A DNA stretch of 64,000 bases from assembly GCA_015039365.1 (NCBI GenBank), contig WION01000225.1:22815-86814 (forward strand), read 5' to 3'. Positions 1-10,767 of this stretch are shown here, piece after piece. The notes below the pieces were generated by a model. That model worked only from the letters and a program-made list of their open reading frames with translations, searched no databases and was not told where the DNA came from. Numbering within the stretch: the stretch's first letter is position 1; each line of letters starts with the position of its first letter. Source of the DNA: Amanita rubescens. Its lineage: Eukaryota; Basidiomycota; Agaricomycetes; Agaricales; Amanitaceae. Both the position numbers and the translations under genes were made by a program.

Positions 1-1949
1 TCATTTCCCGTAACTCTGCTGATACAATGTATGTCCTACCGTCGGTCAATCTCATCCAATATCTCATTCCCTCGAGCATCTCCATGTACATGTAAAATAT
101 AGTCACATATCCATGTAACAAGATGGTCCTTAAAGGAACCCTTGATGATTTGATGCAGTAAGTCAGGTGAGAGACTCTCATGAATATCGGCACGTGGGAA
201 GTCATTTGTGAAGGGCTTCGTCTTACGTTCAGTCGACATCCGCTCGAGAATCAAGATATTGACTTACAATGATGTCGTCATCCATGCCAAATGCATCCCA
301 CAACTCCTCTGAATCAAGTCCCATGTTCACAAGGTCGTTCATGAAGCCCTGTGTCCATCTATCACCTTCGTGGGCTACCTCTAGCTCTTTTGGCATTGCC
401 ATACATCTGCGTCAAGGATATGAGCATAGTAACTTCACCGGGGATTACATGAGATACATACTTTGGACACCACCCTGAGACAATTCCCGATAGCATTACC
501 TGTTCTGGGTAGTCGGCAATATAAGGGCCCAGGTCATAGATGACTCGTCGATAATGTCCATCAGGGCATCTACGTACTACTGGAGTTGTCATTCCATGAT
601 GAAGAGGCATAAGTATAGCACTAATAGACGTGTGATAGAGCTGTCGTCGAAAAGTACGGTACTCCAGATTGTTATCATACTTGCGCTCCGCTAGTATACA
701 AATGTTAGATGAACATGCAACGTGACAGTGAAGTACTACGAGACTGACACTTGGGTATTGCAAGAAACCCGATGGGAATAACACCATTACGGTGTCCACG
801 TCGGGCTACATTGTGAATATTCCCAATTGAGAGGTATAGCGGATGATATTCCACATTTCCTGTTGCAACGGACACCGTTGTCTTGTCGGAACCAAGTATG
901 ACACTGCAGTACATTGCGCCTTTTGTAGCCGGATCGTCGTTATGAATCATTGTCTAAATGACATGAACACGACACCTTTGTACGACCACGATACCACTTA
1001 CACTTCGTTGCCATGCAAACTGCCCGCTCATGAAGTCAGTCCAACGTCTCTTGGCATCACGGTCTCTTGCGATGTACGGTACAGTATCGAAGTGAGCTGC
1101 AAAGTCAGGATTGTCCAAAATGTTCCGTATTACAGTGTCGGGGTCACGGCACCACACCTCGTACTTTTGGTTCATCCACGAGGGCCGGTCGTCAACGTCA
1201 AGGGATCCACCAGGATTTAATGAGATTGCATAGCACCGCCACGGTGCAATCCCATCCTGAATGGCATCGATGGTGTCATAAACATCTCAATACGACTGAA
1301 AGGGGCCGGTACTTCCATGTCTCTTCATGTCGGCATCCCACAAATCAAGCAAATAGTTGATGTTGGGCGCTGACATCTCTTCGCGTTTGAAGAGGAAATT
1401 GGCCAACAGGAATTGAGTCGGGCGCTCGAATGGAGTACAGTCGTCAGGCGCAAGTGTATGGCGTGGAGGGGGAGGGGTGTTGGCCAGCAAGATATTGCCG
1501 TCTGCATCCGTGCACTGTGCTATTTACCATGAAATTCGTTAATTGTCATTGCCAGGTGGAGACAGGTGCCGCAATTGCGTACCAGTCAGGTGCGGGTGAT
1601 ATTGCTTCCGCATTCCACGCCTCCAAGGATCTATGACATGTCGACGTTGTTGGACCGCTGACAGAGCGTCGAGAGGCACACTTAGACCAGGTGGAGATGG
1701 GACATCATCTCGAGGTTGAGTTGGTGATGGAGGGTCTTCATCTCGAGGTTGAGTTGGTGATGGAGGGTCTTCATATCCATCAGGTGGGGGAGCGCCCAGG
1801 TAATCATCTGGTAGATCGTTCCGCAAGCCGTTTGTTGGGTCTGAACTTGAAGATCCTAGCTGTGGGTGCTTGGCTCGAATATGCGTCGTTCTGCCACGCT
1901 GCGACTCGAACCCGTGATCGCAATATGGGCACAGTAGACCTTTGGGCAT
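1..1949 (-). CDS. Plavaka-type DNA transposase, N-terminal part, cut by the left window edge
   Basis: Several minus-strand frames read in order as one transposase. A C2H2 zinc finger comes first (CPYC..H..H, near 1930), then a proline-rich linker, a block near 1400 with ERPTQFLLANFLF, a block near 1040 (RRWTDFMSGQFAW), the ILGSDKTTVSVATG block near 880, CPDGHYRRVIYDLGPYIADYPEQ near 540, and DLLHQIIKGSFKDHLV near 150. From family knowledge this order is that of Plavaka elements, a CACTA-related group expanded in basidiomycetes. Frame changes can be explained by short introns: one with a GTAAGT donor and TTTAG acceptor near 1000-950 joins in frame, and another near 740-690. The gene may therefore be intact rather than decayed. 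The start at 1949 is the Met just before the zinc finger. A 33-bp unit is repeated exactly at 1706-1738 and 1739-1771 and doubles a DPPSPTQPRD peptide. The C-terminus lies outside the window. Confidence 0.85.
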
Positions 1950-1980
1950 TTGGTTTGAGCCTGAGGTATCCAAGAATGCA

Positions 1981-2176
1981 AGCGGGGACCCGAGACATAC
2001 CAATCATGTTATACGGTTATCGTGCAGGACTCGCGCGCATGACTAGCTGCGGCAGAAGATAGGTCCTTCGGCAGCCGATATCACAACCAAGAGGATCAGC
2101 GGGGACCCGAAACATACCGATCAGCCCAGTTATCTTGGAGCCCTACTAGCTGCGGCGGAAGAAGCGGCAGCCGATA
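1981..2176. repeat. imperfect tandem duplication flanking the transposase 5' end
   Basis: The stretch starting agcggggacccgagacatac at 1981 recurs at 2098 with few changes. The following actagctgcggc(a/g)gaaga and cggcagccgata motifs recur in the same order, spaced about 117 bp apart. It lies just upstream of the Plavaka transposase start, where subterminal repeats of the element would be expected. The transposon terminus and target-site duplication could not be fixed, because the other end is outside the window. Confidence 0.6.
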
Positions 2177-2527
2177 CTTTTACTAATACTATTACTAACG
2201 AGTCACATGTTGATCCAAACACAACCAAATTTTCAACAGAAACTTGCGCAAGTTATCGATTGAATCGACTCAACTTCCTCACGCAAGCGTGTTGTCACTG
2301 TTGTACTCGTCATGCAAGCACGTTGTCACCATTCACGACCATTGGTTTGGAGTCCGACTCAGAATCCGAGTCACGATCGTTCGGATAAAACTAAAGATAA
2401 GTGTGACCATCGCCTGAGCGTTTGACGATGAATTTCAAAGATGATGACGAACGTAGGCATAATGGTTACCCCGATGTGCGGGACTCTCAAATCACGCAAG
2501 AAAGTCCAAACTTCAGCCCCCATCTCC

Positions 2528-4830
2528 ATGGAACGCCCCAGACGCGCGAAGGCAAATCTCCACCCCGCAGCACCTGTTCTGGAGGCCAAGCAAAAGCGAC
2601 GCACCTCAGCACAGAAGGCGGCAGATGATGCCTTGGTACAGGAACAAGTGGACGAGGCGGCACGAAAAAAGGCAGAGGAGCGCGCTGCGATTGTCAAGAA
2701 GATCGCCGAGTTGCAAGATGCACTCCGGGTAGAAGACACAACAAGCTTAACGGAAGCTGCAGGCCCAACCGAAGATCAAGGTTTGCCCTCTCCACCGAGC
2801 GGTTTGGTAGAATCGGCAGAGCCAGATAACAACAGGTGAGGCCATATTTAGCCTTTTGGGCGTGAAAGTCATCTTATCTGACTGATGGGCGTGATACTAC
2901 ACTCAGACTTGAACTGTCGATAGGTCATCCTGATCAGCCCGAACTTGAATCCGATGACAGCGAAGACGAGTATCAAACTGAATCCGAGCCAGATGAACAC
3001 GACAACGAATTAAGCATGGGGAACTCAGATGACGACAAGCCTCGACGAAAGAAGGGAAAGAAGGGAAAGAAGGTGAGGGCCAACCCACGATGTTTATGAA
3101 TAACCTATGAAACGGCTTACTGTCTGCACAACAGGACCGAAAGGCTCATGCAGTTAAACTTCGACAGGACATTGCTAATATGAGACAGCAGGTAACACCA
3201 AGCGCGACGAGTGGGGGTCTCAAACGTAAAGCCGCTGCAGATGTCAATATCCCAGTTGGACGCACGGGAAGGCGAGTAACCATCGCTTTTGGATTGAGTT
3301 GAGTGGATCACTCACCAGCCTGCTTTCAGCACGGCAAAGAAGGCTAAACAGGTCCAGCCTGCAACCGGCTTGCGCTCTGACTGGCGAAAGCTGGTTGGTG
3401 TCAACAAAAAGTCCACGAAGCGTGTAACCTCTGGATATGAGGACAGCAACGACAGTATCACGTTACCGAGCATTAACAGTCCAAATACCTCACGGTCTTC
3501 CTCTCGAGCGTCAGCGCACAGCTCAGACGTCCTCAGTAATATGTCAACTGAAGGGACGAATGAGATTCCGGGGGTTTTCGACGACGATGAAGGCCTCGAT
3601 AGTATCCATGTGGCACGTGATGCCAAACGCCGAGGCCAAAGCCAGGTTCGCGCTCCCGCTGGCTCAGGCGCAGCCATCACAACCCGAACAACGTCATCGG
3701 TAGCGTTCATTTATATCTTTTTTATGCACGACTTAAGGCCAGTACTCGTCAGATGGGGCTATCAGTCTCTTCCAAGGACGTGAAGGATATAACTGGCCCG
3801 GGCGATGTGAAGATGCTGCGATTGAAGGATTTGAAGACGGCTCACCTGCCACTCAATGAATCCGAGCGGGAACAATTTGATCTGCTCATTCGTAGCGTCC
3901 TTGATTGGGCTGGCACGCTAAAGGACCCGTTTGGGACAAACGAGCACCCGAATCTCATAAGTGTTATTCAGCAGCTCTGGATTGAAATCTTCCCCGACAA
4001 GCCTAAGGATGCACCACAGAAGGATCCGTCGATTAAAAAAAACGTGAGTAACATTCATCGTCCGTTGTTCCGGATAACATGCGTGATTTATAATGTCAGG
4101 TAATCAATCGTCTCAATAATTGGCGCAGTGCGTTTGGCAAGAACGCAATCAAAGTATTAGAAGATCATTTCAAGAAGGACACTCGAATGCGGAACAATAC
4201 TGACGCGCGCCGAGTGTATGTGATGAAGTTACTTCCCGACCCTCGCCACCACCTGTCATCTTTTCCTCTGGTTTATCAGGATCCAGAGGCAAGTGTACAC
4301 CACCCGTGCCACCGCGCTATACTGAGAACATGACTTTTAGACACGTGGAGGGGCGTGGCTTGCGCCGTTATTACTAAAGGTCTTTGCGTTCCACCTGAAA
4401 CGTGTCAAAGATGCTGTTGTATCTTTTGGCTATCCCATTGGGGCACTTGCCCTTGCTACAGCTGCAGTACGTCTTTGGCCATTACTAATGATGACAAAGA
4501 ATGACTGTTATATTGCAGCTTGAGAGAGCACTCAGTTTATACGAAGTAACAGGAAGTGACATAAGAGAGGACCGAGAGCCTAACGGTTCAAAGAAATCAT
4601 CAAGTTACGGGTTTGACAACAAGCCTTGGGGATCAGTTACGTCAAATTACGCAGAGTCTACGTCTCGTCTATCTGAAAACAGGTGGACGCGAATCGTGGA
4701 AGGAGCAGTGGAATATTTTGGTGAGAATGTGGCAAGTTCAAACTTTTTGGGTCCAGCATTTGGGGATGAGGTTGATGCACGGGGGAGTATAGCAATTGCA
4801 TCTGACGATGACGAGGAGGGCAATTCGTAA
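2528..4830 (+). CDS. DUF6532-like Agaricomycete protein, about seven exons
   Basis: The start at 2528 gives MERPRRAKANLHPAAPVLE, followed by a KRRTSAQKAADDA basic helix and a coiled coil. This is a common N-terminus in a large Agaricomycete-specific family. The chain continues through an acidic low-complexity region, a linker ending LRSDWRK, a central block (HLPLNESEREQFDLLIRSVLDW) and a C-terminal block with NRLNNWRSAFGK, FGYPIGALALATAALERALSLYE and RWTRIVEGAVEYFG, ending in an acidic tail. Introns read in frame at about 2836-2906, 3073-3134, 3272-3329, after 3700, 4044-4100, 4289-4340 and before 4519. Those starting at 3272 and 4289 use GC donors. The C-terminal part resembles what I know as DUF6532; the assignment is from memory of the family. 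Function is unknown. Members of this group are often found near transposons, as here. Confidence 0.6.
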
Positions 4831-5519
4831 CGCACGTTGTTCTGTCATGATATGAAAAATATTATTATATATATTGCCACAAATGGAATGTCGGCTAGCT
4901 CGCAGATGCCACTGGCAGTTCTAGACGTTAACTGGCAATGGACTGTCCTAATGACTGGCATAGGTATGCCACCAGTAGGGCCTACTGTGTAGGACAGGGT
5001 GGTACTGCTGACAGCACCCCTACTGGCGGGCTGGAGGCCTGGCAACAGAGCTGCCAGCCCCAAAACTAAATTGCTGATGACTGACTGTGCTTCGATGACC
5101 CCTTTTTATACGCGAAATTCGCTTCCTAAGGCTGTGTCACTAAAATTACCCACTCAGAAGGTTATTAATCCATTGGTAGACGCTCATGCGCTGATATGCC
5201 TTCGAGAAGCGCCGTATACGGTTTAAGAGAATGGCGGGCCAAAGCTCCGGTATATCCTTGGTGCCTTTGGCAAGGCAATTAATATCTGTGCGAAATTATC
5301 TCAAAAGCTAGGATATTGATGCCCTCGTGGCATGTCGGACCTTACTGATGACTCCACCGATAGAACGTATGTATTCAATCCGAATACCCTGCAAGTTGAT
5401 ACGTATAATAAATAAAATGTACACATCAGTAACCAATCCATAATCATGTATCGTGAATAGCGATTCCGACCGAGACAAAGTTAGAGTCGCGACGAGTTTC
5501 CTAAGGGGTCTGCTGCGCT
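4831..5519. other. intergenic, no gene seen
   Basis: AT-rich after the DUF6532-like stop, with no frame showing coding bias. It separates two convergent genes, so it should hold both 3' ends. Confidence 0.5.
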
Positions 5520-6794
5520 CTACAGAACCCGGACCATCGAATCATCAAATTGTACTTCAAGAGGACTGATCGCAATGACAGGCAAAGGTGGCGGTAGTAG
5601 TACGTTATCATGATGGGAACCAACAATTTCATGTATGCTGTGCAGAAAGAATGGCGCAGGCTGAAGTGGGCAAGTTTGCTCGTGGAAACCAGGTACTGAG
5701 AAGAACGTGGTTCGACCTGCGCTGCCGTCATCTGGGGCATCCGTTTGCGCTTCATCTACCTGACAATTCTTCGGATCAAAAACAATAATCGACTCTTCGT
5801 CTATAATCAGACTGGGTACAGGAGGAACTGGATGCGCTGTCCGCCTCCTCGGAGGCGGCTCCTTCTGGCGCTTATCGCCGCGCGAAGTACGTCTTACCGG
5901 TAGGGATACACGCGAGAAAAACCTTGAAAGTCCCTGCGCGGGTGACCGCAAGCTCTTCGATGAGAATGATGTTCGGTCGAATGTGAATTTTGAACCTTTT
6001 GCACTGCGAGGGGCTTTAGGTGTCGTGGGCGGTTCGGGGAGTTGAGGGGCTACCGCAACTATGACCTCATCATTCCGCTGAGCGGGAGGCGACGCCACCG
6101 GTTCATTGGGCACCTCGGAAATAACGCTAAGGACGGCGTGAGGAATGTGTTCTTCCAGCAATGGAGAGGGGCACTGAGGTAAGGGTTTTTCCGTCTCTGT
6201 TGTTACTAGGTTCGGGAGGTTCAGAACGAACGTGCTTTTCGTTGCTGAAGCGGATGCTAATGGAAGAATGAACTTTGAGGTTGGGCTGAACGCGACTGCG
6301 AAACGACGCCTATCGACGCGGAAGTGGTTAGCCGATCGCTTCCCTGTGTCTGGGTCTGGATCTGTATTTCCGTCTGCAAATTTGCCCGTGTCTGGGTTTG
6401 GCTCCTCGTCCCAGGAATCCTGACTGTACACGCTGTCGATGGTGGCTGCGCTGAATGGAGTCTGGGCTGCGCCTAATTTCCGTGCGGAGGGTGGGCCAGA
6501 GGCGGACTTGGGGTTGAGGCACGGCCCACGGGCAAAAAATAACGGCGGAGGCTGGCAAATTAATATCACGATGGGATAGCTATGTGGAATGAGAAAAGAT
6601 AAACGTACCATACCACCGCTTTCGCCAGATTCCTCATCGATCGACGTTGGCGAAGTGGGCAAGAATCCAGAGTCGTACGCACCAAAAGTCCTAAACTTGA
6701 AAGACGGATGTTCGACTAGCGACAAAGATAAGTTCTGTGCGGCGGGGCGGAGTAGCGTCCGTCGCCGAGGAGCGCCTGCGCTCATTAATGTCAT
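5520..6794 (-). CDS. disordered hypothetical protein, Pro/Ser-rich
   Basis: An open frame of up to 424 codons, rich in Pro, Ser, Arg and Thr. A basic stretch with RTSRGDKRQKEPPPRRRTAH lies at about residues 295-320, and a duplicated NPDTGKFADGNTDPDPDTGK stretch lies at about 132-151. No enzyme motif, membrane segment or signal peptide is visible. A 57-bp GTACGT..CCAG segment near 6550-6607 could be a small in-frame intron, because the hydrophobic stretch it encodes (LSFLIPHSYPIVILICQ) is unlike the rest of the protein. Removing it keeps the frame. I do not recognise the family; it looks like a lineage-specific regulatory or scaffold protein, but that is a guess. Confidence 0.5.
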   Translation of the reverse strand: MTLMSAGAPRRRTLLRPAAQNLSLSLVEHPSFKFRTFGAYDSGFLPTSPTSIDEESGESGGMVRLSFLIPHSYPIVILICQPPPLFFARGPCLNPKSASGPPSARKLGAAQTPFSAATIDSVYSQDSWDEEPNPDTGKFADGNTDPDPDTGKRSANHFRVDRRRFAVAFSPTSKFILPLASASATKSTFVLNLPNLVTTETEKPLPQCPSPLLEEHIPHAVLSVISEVPNEPVASPPAQRNDEVIVAVAPQLPEPPTTPKAPRSAKGSKFTFDRTSFSSKSLRSPAQGLSRFFSRVSLPVRRTSRGDKRQKEPPPRRRTAHPVPPVPSLIIDEESIIVFDPKNCQVDEAQTDAPDDGSAGRTTFFSVPGFHEQTCPLQPAPFFLHSIHEIVGSHHDNVLLPPPLPVIAISPLEVQFDDSMVRVL

Positions 6795-7103
6795 TACTCG
6801 GAGAACTAATTATGGACGGCGGTGAGTGATGGAAGGGCGACCTGCGCTAGAAATTCCGCACTAGTTTATTACTTTTAAATTTTATATGATTTGGGGTGTG
6901 GCATATCTAAGGGGCCTGATGCCGCTCGATGAAAACATCAAATTTGATAGATGCTAAGCTGACTGATGTTCTTACAGCTGAACCGGCTGTTTCAGACTCA
7001 CGCTGTCTTGTTTTCTTCATCTTTATAATGGTACATGCTACATGAGTGATACGTACATTTACAAAATGGCCAGTACATCAGTTACGGAGGTTGCCCGCTC
7101 TCT

Positions 7104-8995
7104 TCATAATTCCCCGGAACATACTCCCTCAACCCAACTCGGGTCGCTACGAACGGTTGTCAGGTTCTCGTATCCCGTGTTTTTGATTAGGACGACGTCT
7201 TCGATACGGATCCCGCCGACAGCTTCATACCTCTTTAGAACCTCGTGATCAATGTGACGGGATTCTCTAATTGGTGCAAGCAAGTGAGGCGAGAAATAGA
7301 TCCCTGGTTCGACAGTCTGATGGGGGTTCAGTTGGAAACAATACTCGGGAATCAGTGTATCTTGCTTACCACCACCATCCCTGCTTGGAGGGGAAGTCGT
7401 AGCCTGAGGTACGTGAAGAAACTCTCGTGTGAAATGGGGAACTTGGGTATAGTGGGATTATTCTGCGGCTGACTAGCTCCAGGAACGTCGTGCACGTCCA
7501 TGCCCAGGGAGTGACCTACGCCATGAGGGAAGAAAGCGGAACTGACGCCAGATGCCAAGATGGCTTCTTCCGAATTCCAAGAACCAGATCCGGGAGAATT
7601 AGGGGTCTTGAAGATGCCAAGCCTTTGGAATCCTTTGACGAGCGTGCGATGGCAAGTTAGCTGTACTTCGTCCCAGTGTAGACTAGCCCGAATAATATCG
7701 AATGATGCCTAATATCACAACGTGAAGCATGTTCCGTTACGACGAAAGCATATATGCTCACCTTTTGCATCTCGAGTACCAACTCATAGATCGCACGAGC
7801 TTCCGGGGAAAATTTCCCGCCATTTCCGACTGGCATCGTACGAGTAATATCAGAGGCGTAACAGTTCCATTCGCAGCCCGCGTCAATAAGCAAAACTTGA
7901 GGCAGCAGTTGTCTATCGCCACCATGTGCGAGCTCGTCCGCGTTGTGATGGTCATGCGGCTTTACTGGGCCCCATGCAAATTCGCGATCATTGCAACAGT
8001 AATGAAGGGTAGATGCACGAGTTGATGCGGCGACAATGGGCAGATAGGCTTGGTGCACGGCCCTAACGGTAACGAAATATCTGAGACGGATATAATAGTG
8101 GATCATATGGCGCGCTCACCCTTCTCTCCTGCATGATGCAACAAACACGGCCTCCGCTTCGGCTTCCTTCTCGATCAGCCATTCGCCTGGGAGTAGCGGC
8201 CTGTCCACCCCGGCACCAGGACCTCTTTCAATCTTTCCCTTGACAGCTTTGCCGAGCACGCGCATCACGACTTCGTGTGCTCTTGAACTAATTTGATTCG
8301 CGTGTTTGATCAGACTGATTTCATCTTGGTCCTTGATTAGCCTAGTGCACTGGAGTGCGGTGAGAAGGTACATGTCCGTAATCCCAAAGTCGGACCCTTT
8401 TTGTAATTTGAGAATAGGCTGAAGATATTCTTCGGGAAGATGCGGGAATTGCGGCATATCCCTTGGAAGTGTATGGACAAGGGCATCGGGCAGAGCTTTA
8501 ATCAGCGCCTCGAACGTGGAAAGGAGTGAGCTCGTGTGTTTCACGGAAGTCACATCGTAAGTATTTGCTGCTTCTTCGAGTGAAGGCGGTGGCACGGACC
8601 ACATGAGGTCAACGAGCCCCGCCTTGGGTATGAATAAATCTAACGTGGGTTTATCCTCTCCCGGCCGGTACGCGGCTATCAGGTAAGATGATGGGACGTG
8701 GCATCCTGTGAGGTAGAAAAAATTAGATTCCTGGCGAAATAGCAATTCGCGATCTGTATCGTTTCGAAAACCGGTGACTTCCGCGGTGAGGATAATGATT
8801 TGAGGCTAGGGAAAGAAATCGTGTCATCATGACGGGCTGTGTGCATGCTGGCAGCTATAACGCACCTTGGACCGTTCGCCGCTCGGGAGGATTTGTCTTA
8901 ATGTGTCAAATGTCCTGAAGACATGGTTGCGTGCTAAGAGAGTTCAGTCAGTCGGGGGACCTGGAGATGTTAAGAGATTGACCTGGGTAAACCAT
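7104..8995 (-). CDS. Xaa-Pro aminopeptidase/dipeptidase (peptidase M24B)
   Basis: A metallopeptidase that removes residues next to proline. The N-terminal creatinase domain includes NFFYLTGCHVPSSY. The catalytic pita-bread fold keeps the five metal ligands: two Asp in LLIDAGCEWNCYASDITRT (near 7880), His in HGVGHSLGMDVHD (near 7520), Glu in the next exon (EPGIYFS), and Glu in GGIRIEDVV near 7190. It ends SWVEGVCSGEL. The proposed start at 8995 lies in a 13-nt first exon (MVYP) followed by a GTCAAT..TTAG intron, then RNHVFRTFDTLRQIL, as in fungal pepP-type prolidases of about 460-500 residues. The first donor is weak, so the start is the least certain part. The start codon is 58 bp from that of RRP42 on the other strand. 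Confidence 0.85.
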
Positions 8996-9053
8996 GGTTG
9001 TGTGTGAGTGAGCGGTTAGATAAGATTCTGGAATCTGGATCTCACCTGACTTT
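8996..9053. promoter_or_regulatory. 58-bp divergent spacer between peptidase and RRP42 starts
   Basis: Two start codons face away from each other with only 58 bp between them. All core promoter and 5' UTR sequence for both genes must lie in this spacer or inside the neighbouring coding region. No clear TATA box is seen. Confidence 0.5.
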
Positions 9054-10218
9054 CATGGCATCAAGCTTAATATCACTCTCAAAGGCTGAAAAATCATTTA
9101 TTCAAGCTGGTATACTCTCTAATCCGCCACTTCGAGCGGATGGGCGTTCTTTAAAAGTCTACAGGAACGTAGAGCTCGAAACGGGAGTTGCGCCGCTCGC
9201 AAACGGCAGCGCAAGAATTAGGGTTGGAAGGGAAGGAGAAAACACAGGAGGCGGAACAGAAGTCATTGCCGCATCAAAACTAGAAGTAGAAAATTTGGAT
9301 GAGGACGGCGTTGAGGGCGGCAGAATGATCTGCACGGTATCCTGGTTAGTTCCTTCGCAAGGTTCCTCTCAGGCAAACTTGTAGATGAAACTAGTTCTCC
9401 CGCTGCCTACCCCCAGCTCTCATCAAATGCTCTTGATGACTTGCAGCAAGATATGTCCATTACGCTCCACCAAATACTCGCTAACCGAACATTACACCCC
9501 AAGAACCTTCGTATACTACGCGGGAAAAAGTCATGGCTGTTGCATCTTGACATAGCGGTTCTCTCGGATGCAGGAAACATATATGACGTCATGTTTATGG
9601 CGGCGAGGGCTGCGCTGTGGGACACCAAGGTGCCAAGAACAAGAGGTGTAGAATATAAAGCGCCAAAAGGAGGAAAGGGCACTGTAGGATCTGACGCAAT
9701 GGAAGTTGATGAGACCGTCAGCGGATTCGACACGCGCCAGCTTGCTAAAGCTACAGATTTTGAATTGCATGATTATTGGGATGAAGGGGAGGTGCTTGAT
9801 GGGAGAGAACGGTGGCCTGTGTGCGTCACGCTGAACTTGGTATGTATTTTGGTTTTACATACTTCCTGTGCGTTGAGAAGGAGTAGGTTCCTCCTGCCCA
9901 CTTTTTGGACGCAACATTACCAGAGGAAGCCGCTACGCCGCTTCAATCACTTCTTATATTTTCATTTCCTTCATCATCGGCGTCAATACTCCAAGGAATA
10001 CGAATGCTTGGACCAGGAGAGCTAGATCTCCAAACTACACAAGTGCTTATGCAGGTATTCCCAAGTTATTATTTATATACCGGTTCTCGATGATGATACT
10101 TCATCAGGAAGGTGAAAAATACGCTCGGGAGCTGTTTGCTTCTGTTGATGCCAAACTCAAGGAGGAAGACCTGAGGAGGAATCAAAAGGCGTATGCCAAA
10201 TTTACAAAAGCACGGTGA
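9054..10218 (+). CDS. RRP42: exosome core subunit RRP42 (RNase PH-like)
   Basis: A non-catalytic ring subunit of the RNA exosome, which degrades and trims RNA in nucleus and cytoplasm. The N-terminus MASSLISLSKAEKSFIQ is followed by LRADGRSL and ETGVAPLANGSARI, the usual start of Rrp42. Four exons read cleanly: 9054-9344, 9395-9839, 9887-10054 and 10108-10218. The junctions restore CTVSCSPAAYPQLSSNALDDL and CVTLNLVPPAHFLDATLPEE. The second RNase PH subdomain carries ILQGIRMLGPGELDL. The catalytic Asp set of bacterial RNase PH is not evident, as expected for eukaryotic ring subunits. RRP43 or RRP45 would be alternatives, but the N-terminal motif favours RRP42. Confidence 0.87.
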
Positions 10219-10767
10219 AAAACATGTAACCTTAGTCATTGGAATGAAGCACCGGCTGTCATCTGTCTATAAGTATTATAGTCAAGTTTCACCGTGGATG
10301 TATCAAGGCTGTGTCCTTTTTAAGTTTCATTGCCTCAGTAGTGTATTTGGCTGTTCAGGCGGTGATCGGTTGATCGGTCCGCACACATTACCAACTGTTA
10401 CCGACCAGTACATACCGCTACGTCGCGCTCAGCGATGAGCGCATAAAATGCAGCTCTGGTCTTGGATTGCCGAGTGAGAATGAGAATTATCTAGCATGGG
10501 AGCAAGTGCCTACATGTGCCTATGCACAGCATATTTTTGATGACCCTGTTTCAGTCACATCAGATAGGTTGCTAAGGTCATCTCAGCGTCATTACGCTAT
10601 TATATGAATTAAGTCTTCGTGGGCGTGGCATCTGATTGTTATTCTTACCCGTCAAAAGGCCGAACGTCTCTCTGCTCTCCCCCCGTCACCGGTGACCACC
10701 TACAGTCTGGTACTGTAAGAGCGCTCTTTCGTTCATCTTACGACGCTCCTCTTCGTTCTCTATCGAT
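10219..10767. other. intergenic, no gene seen
   Basis: Separates two plus-strand genes. No open frame with coding character was seen. The last part is pyrimidine-rich and probably belongs to the promoter of the next gene. Confidence 0.45.

Noticed and set aside
1900..1920. tRNA T-arm-like string (gactcgaacccgtgatcg) near the Plavaka zinc finger
   Set aside because: It encodes the zinc-finger residues HGFESQRG, and no acceptor or anticodon stem can be folded around it.
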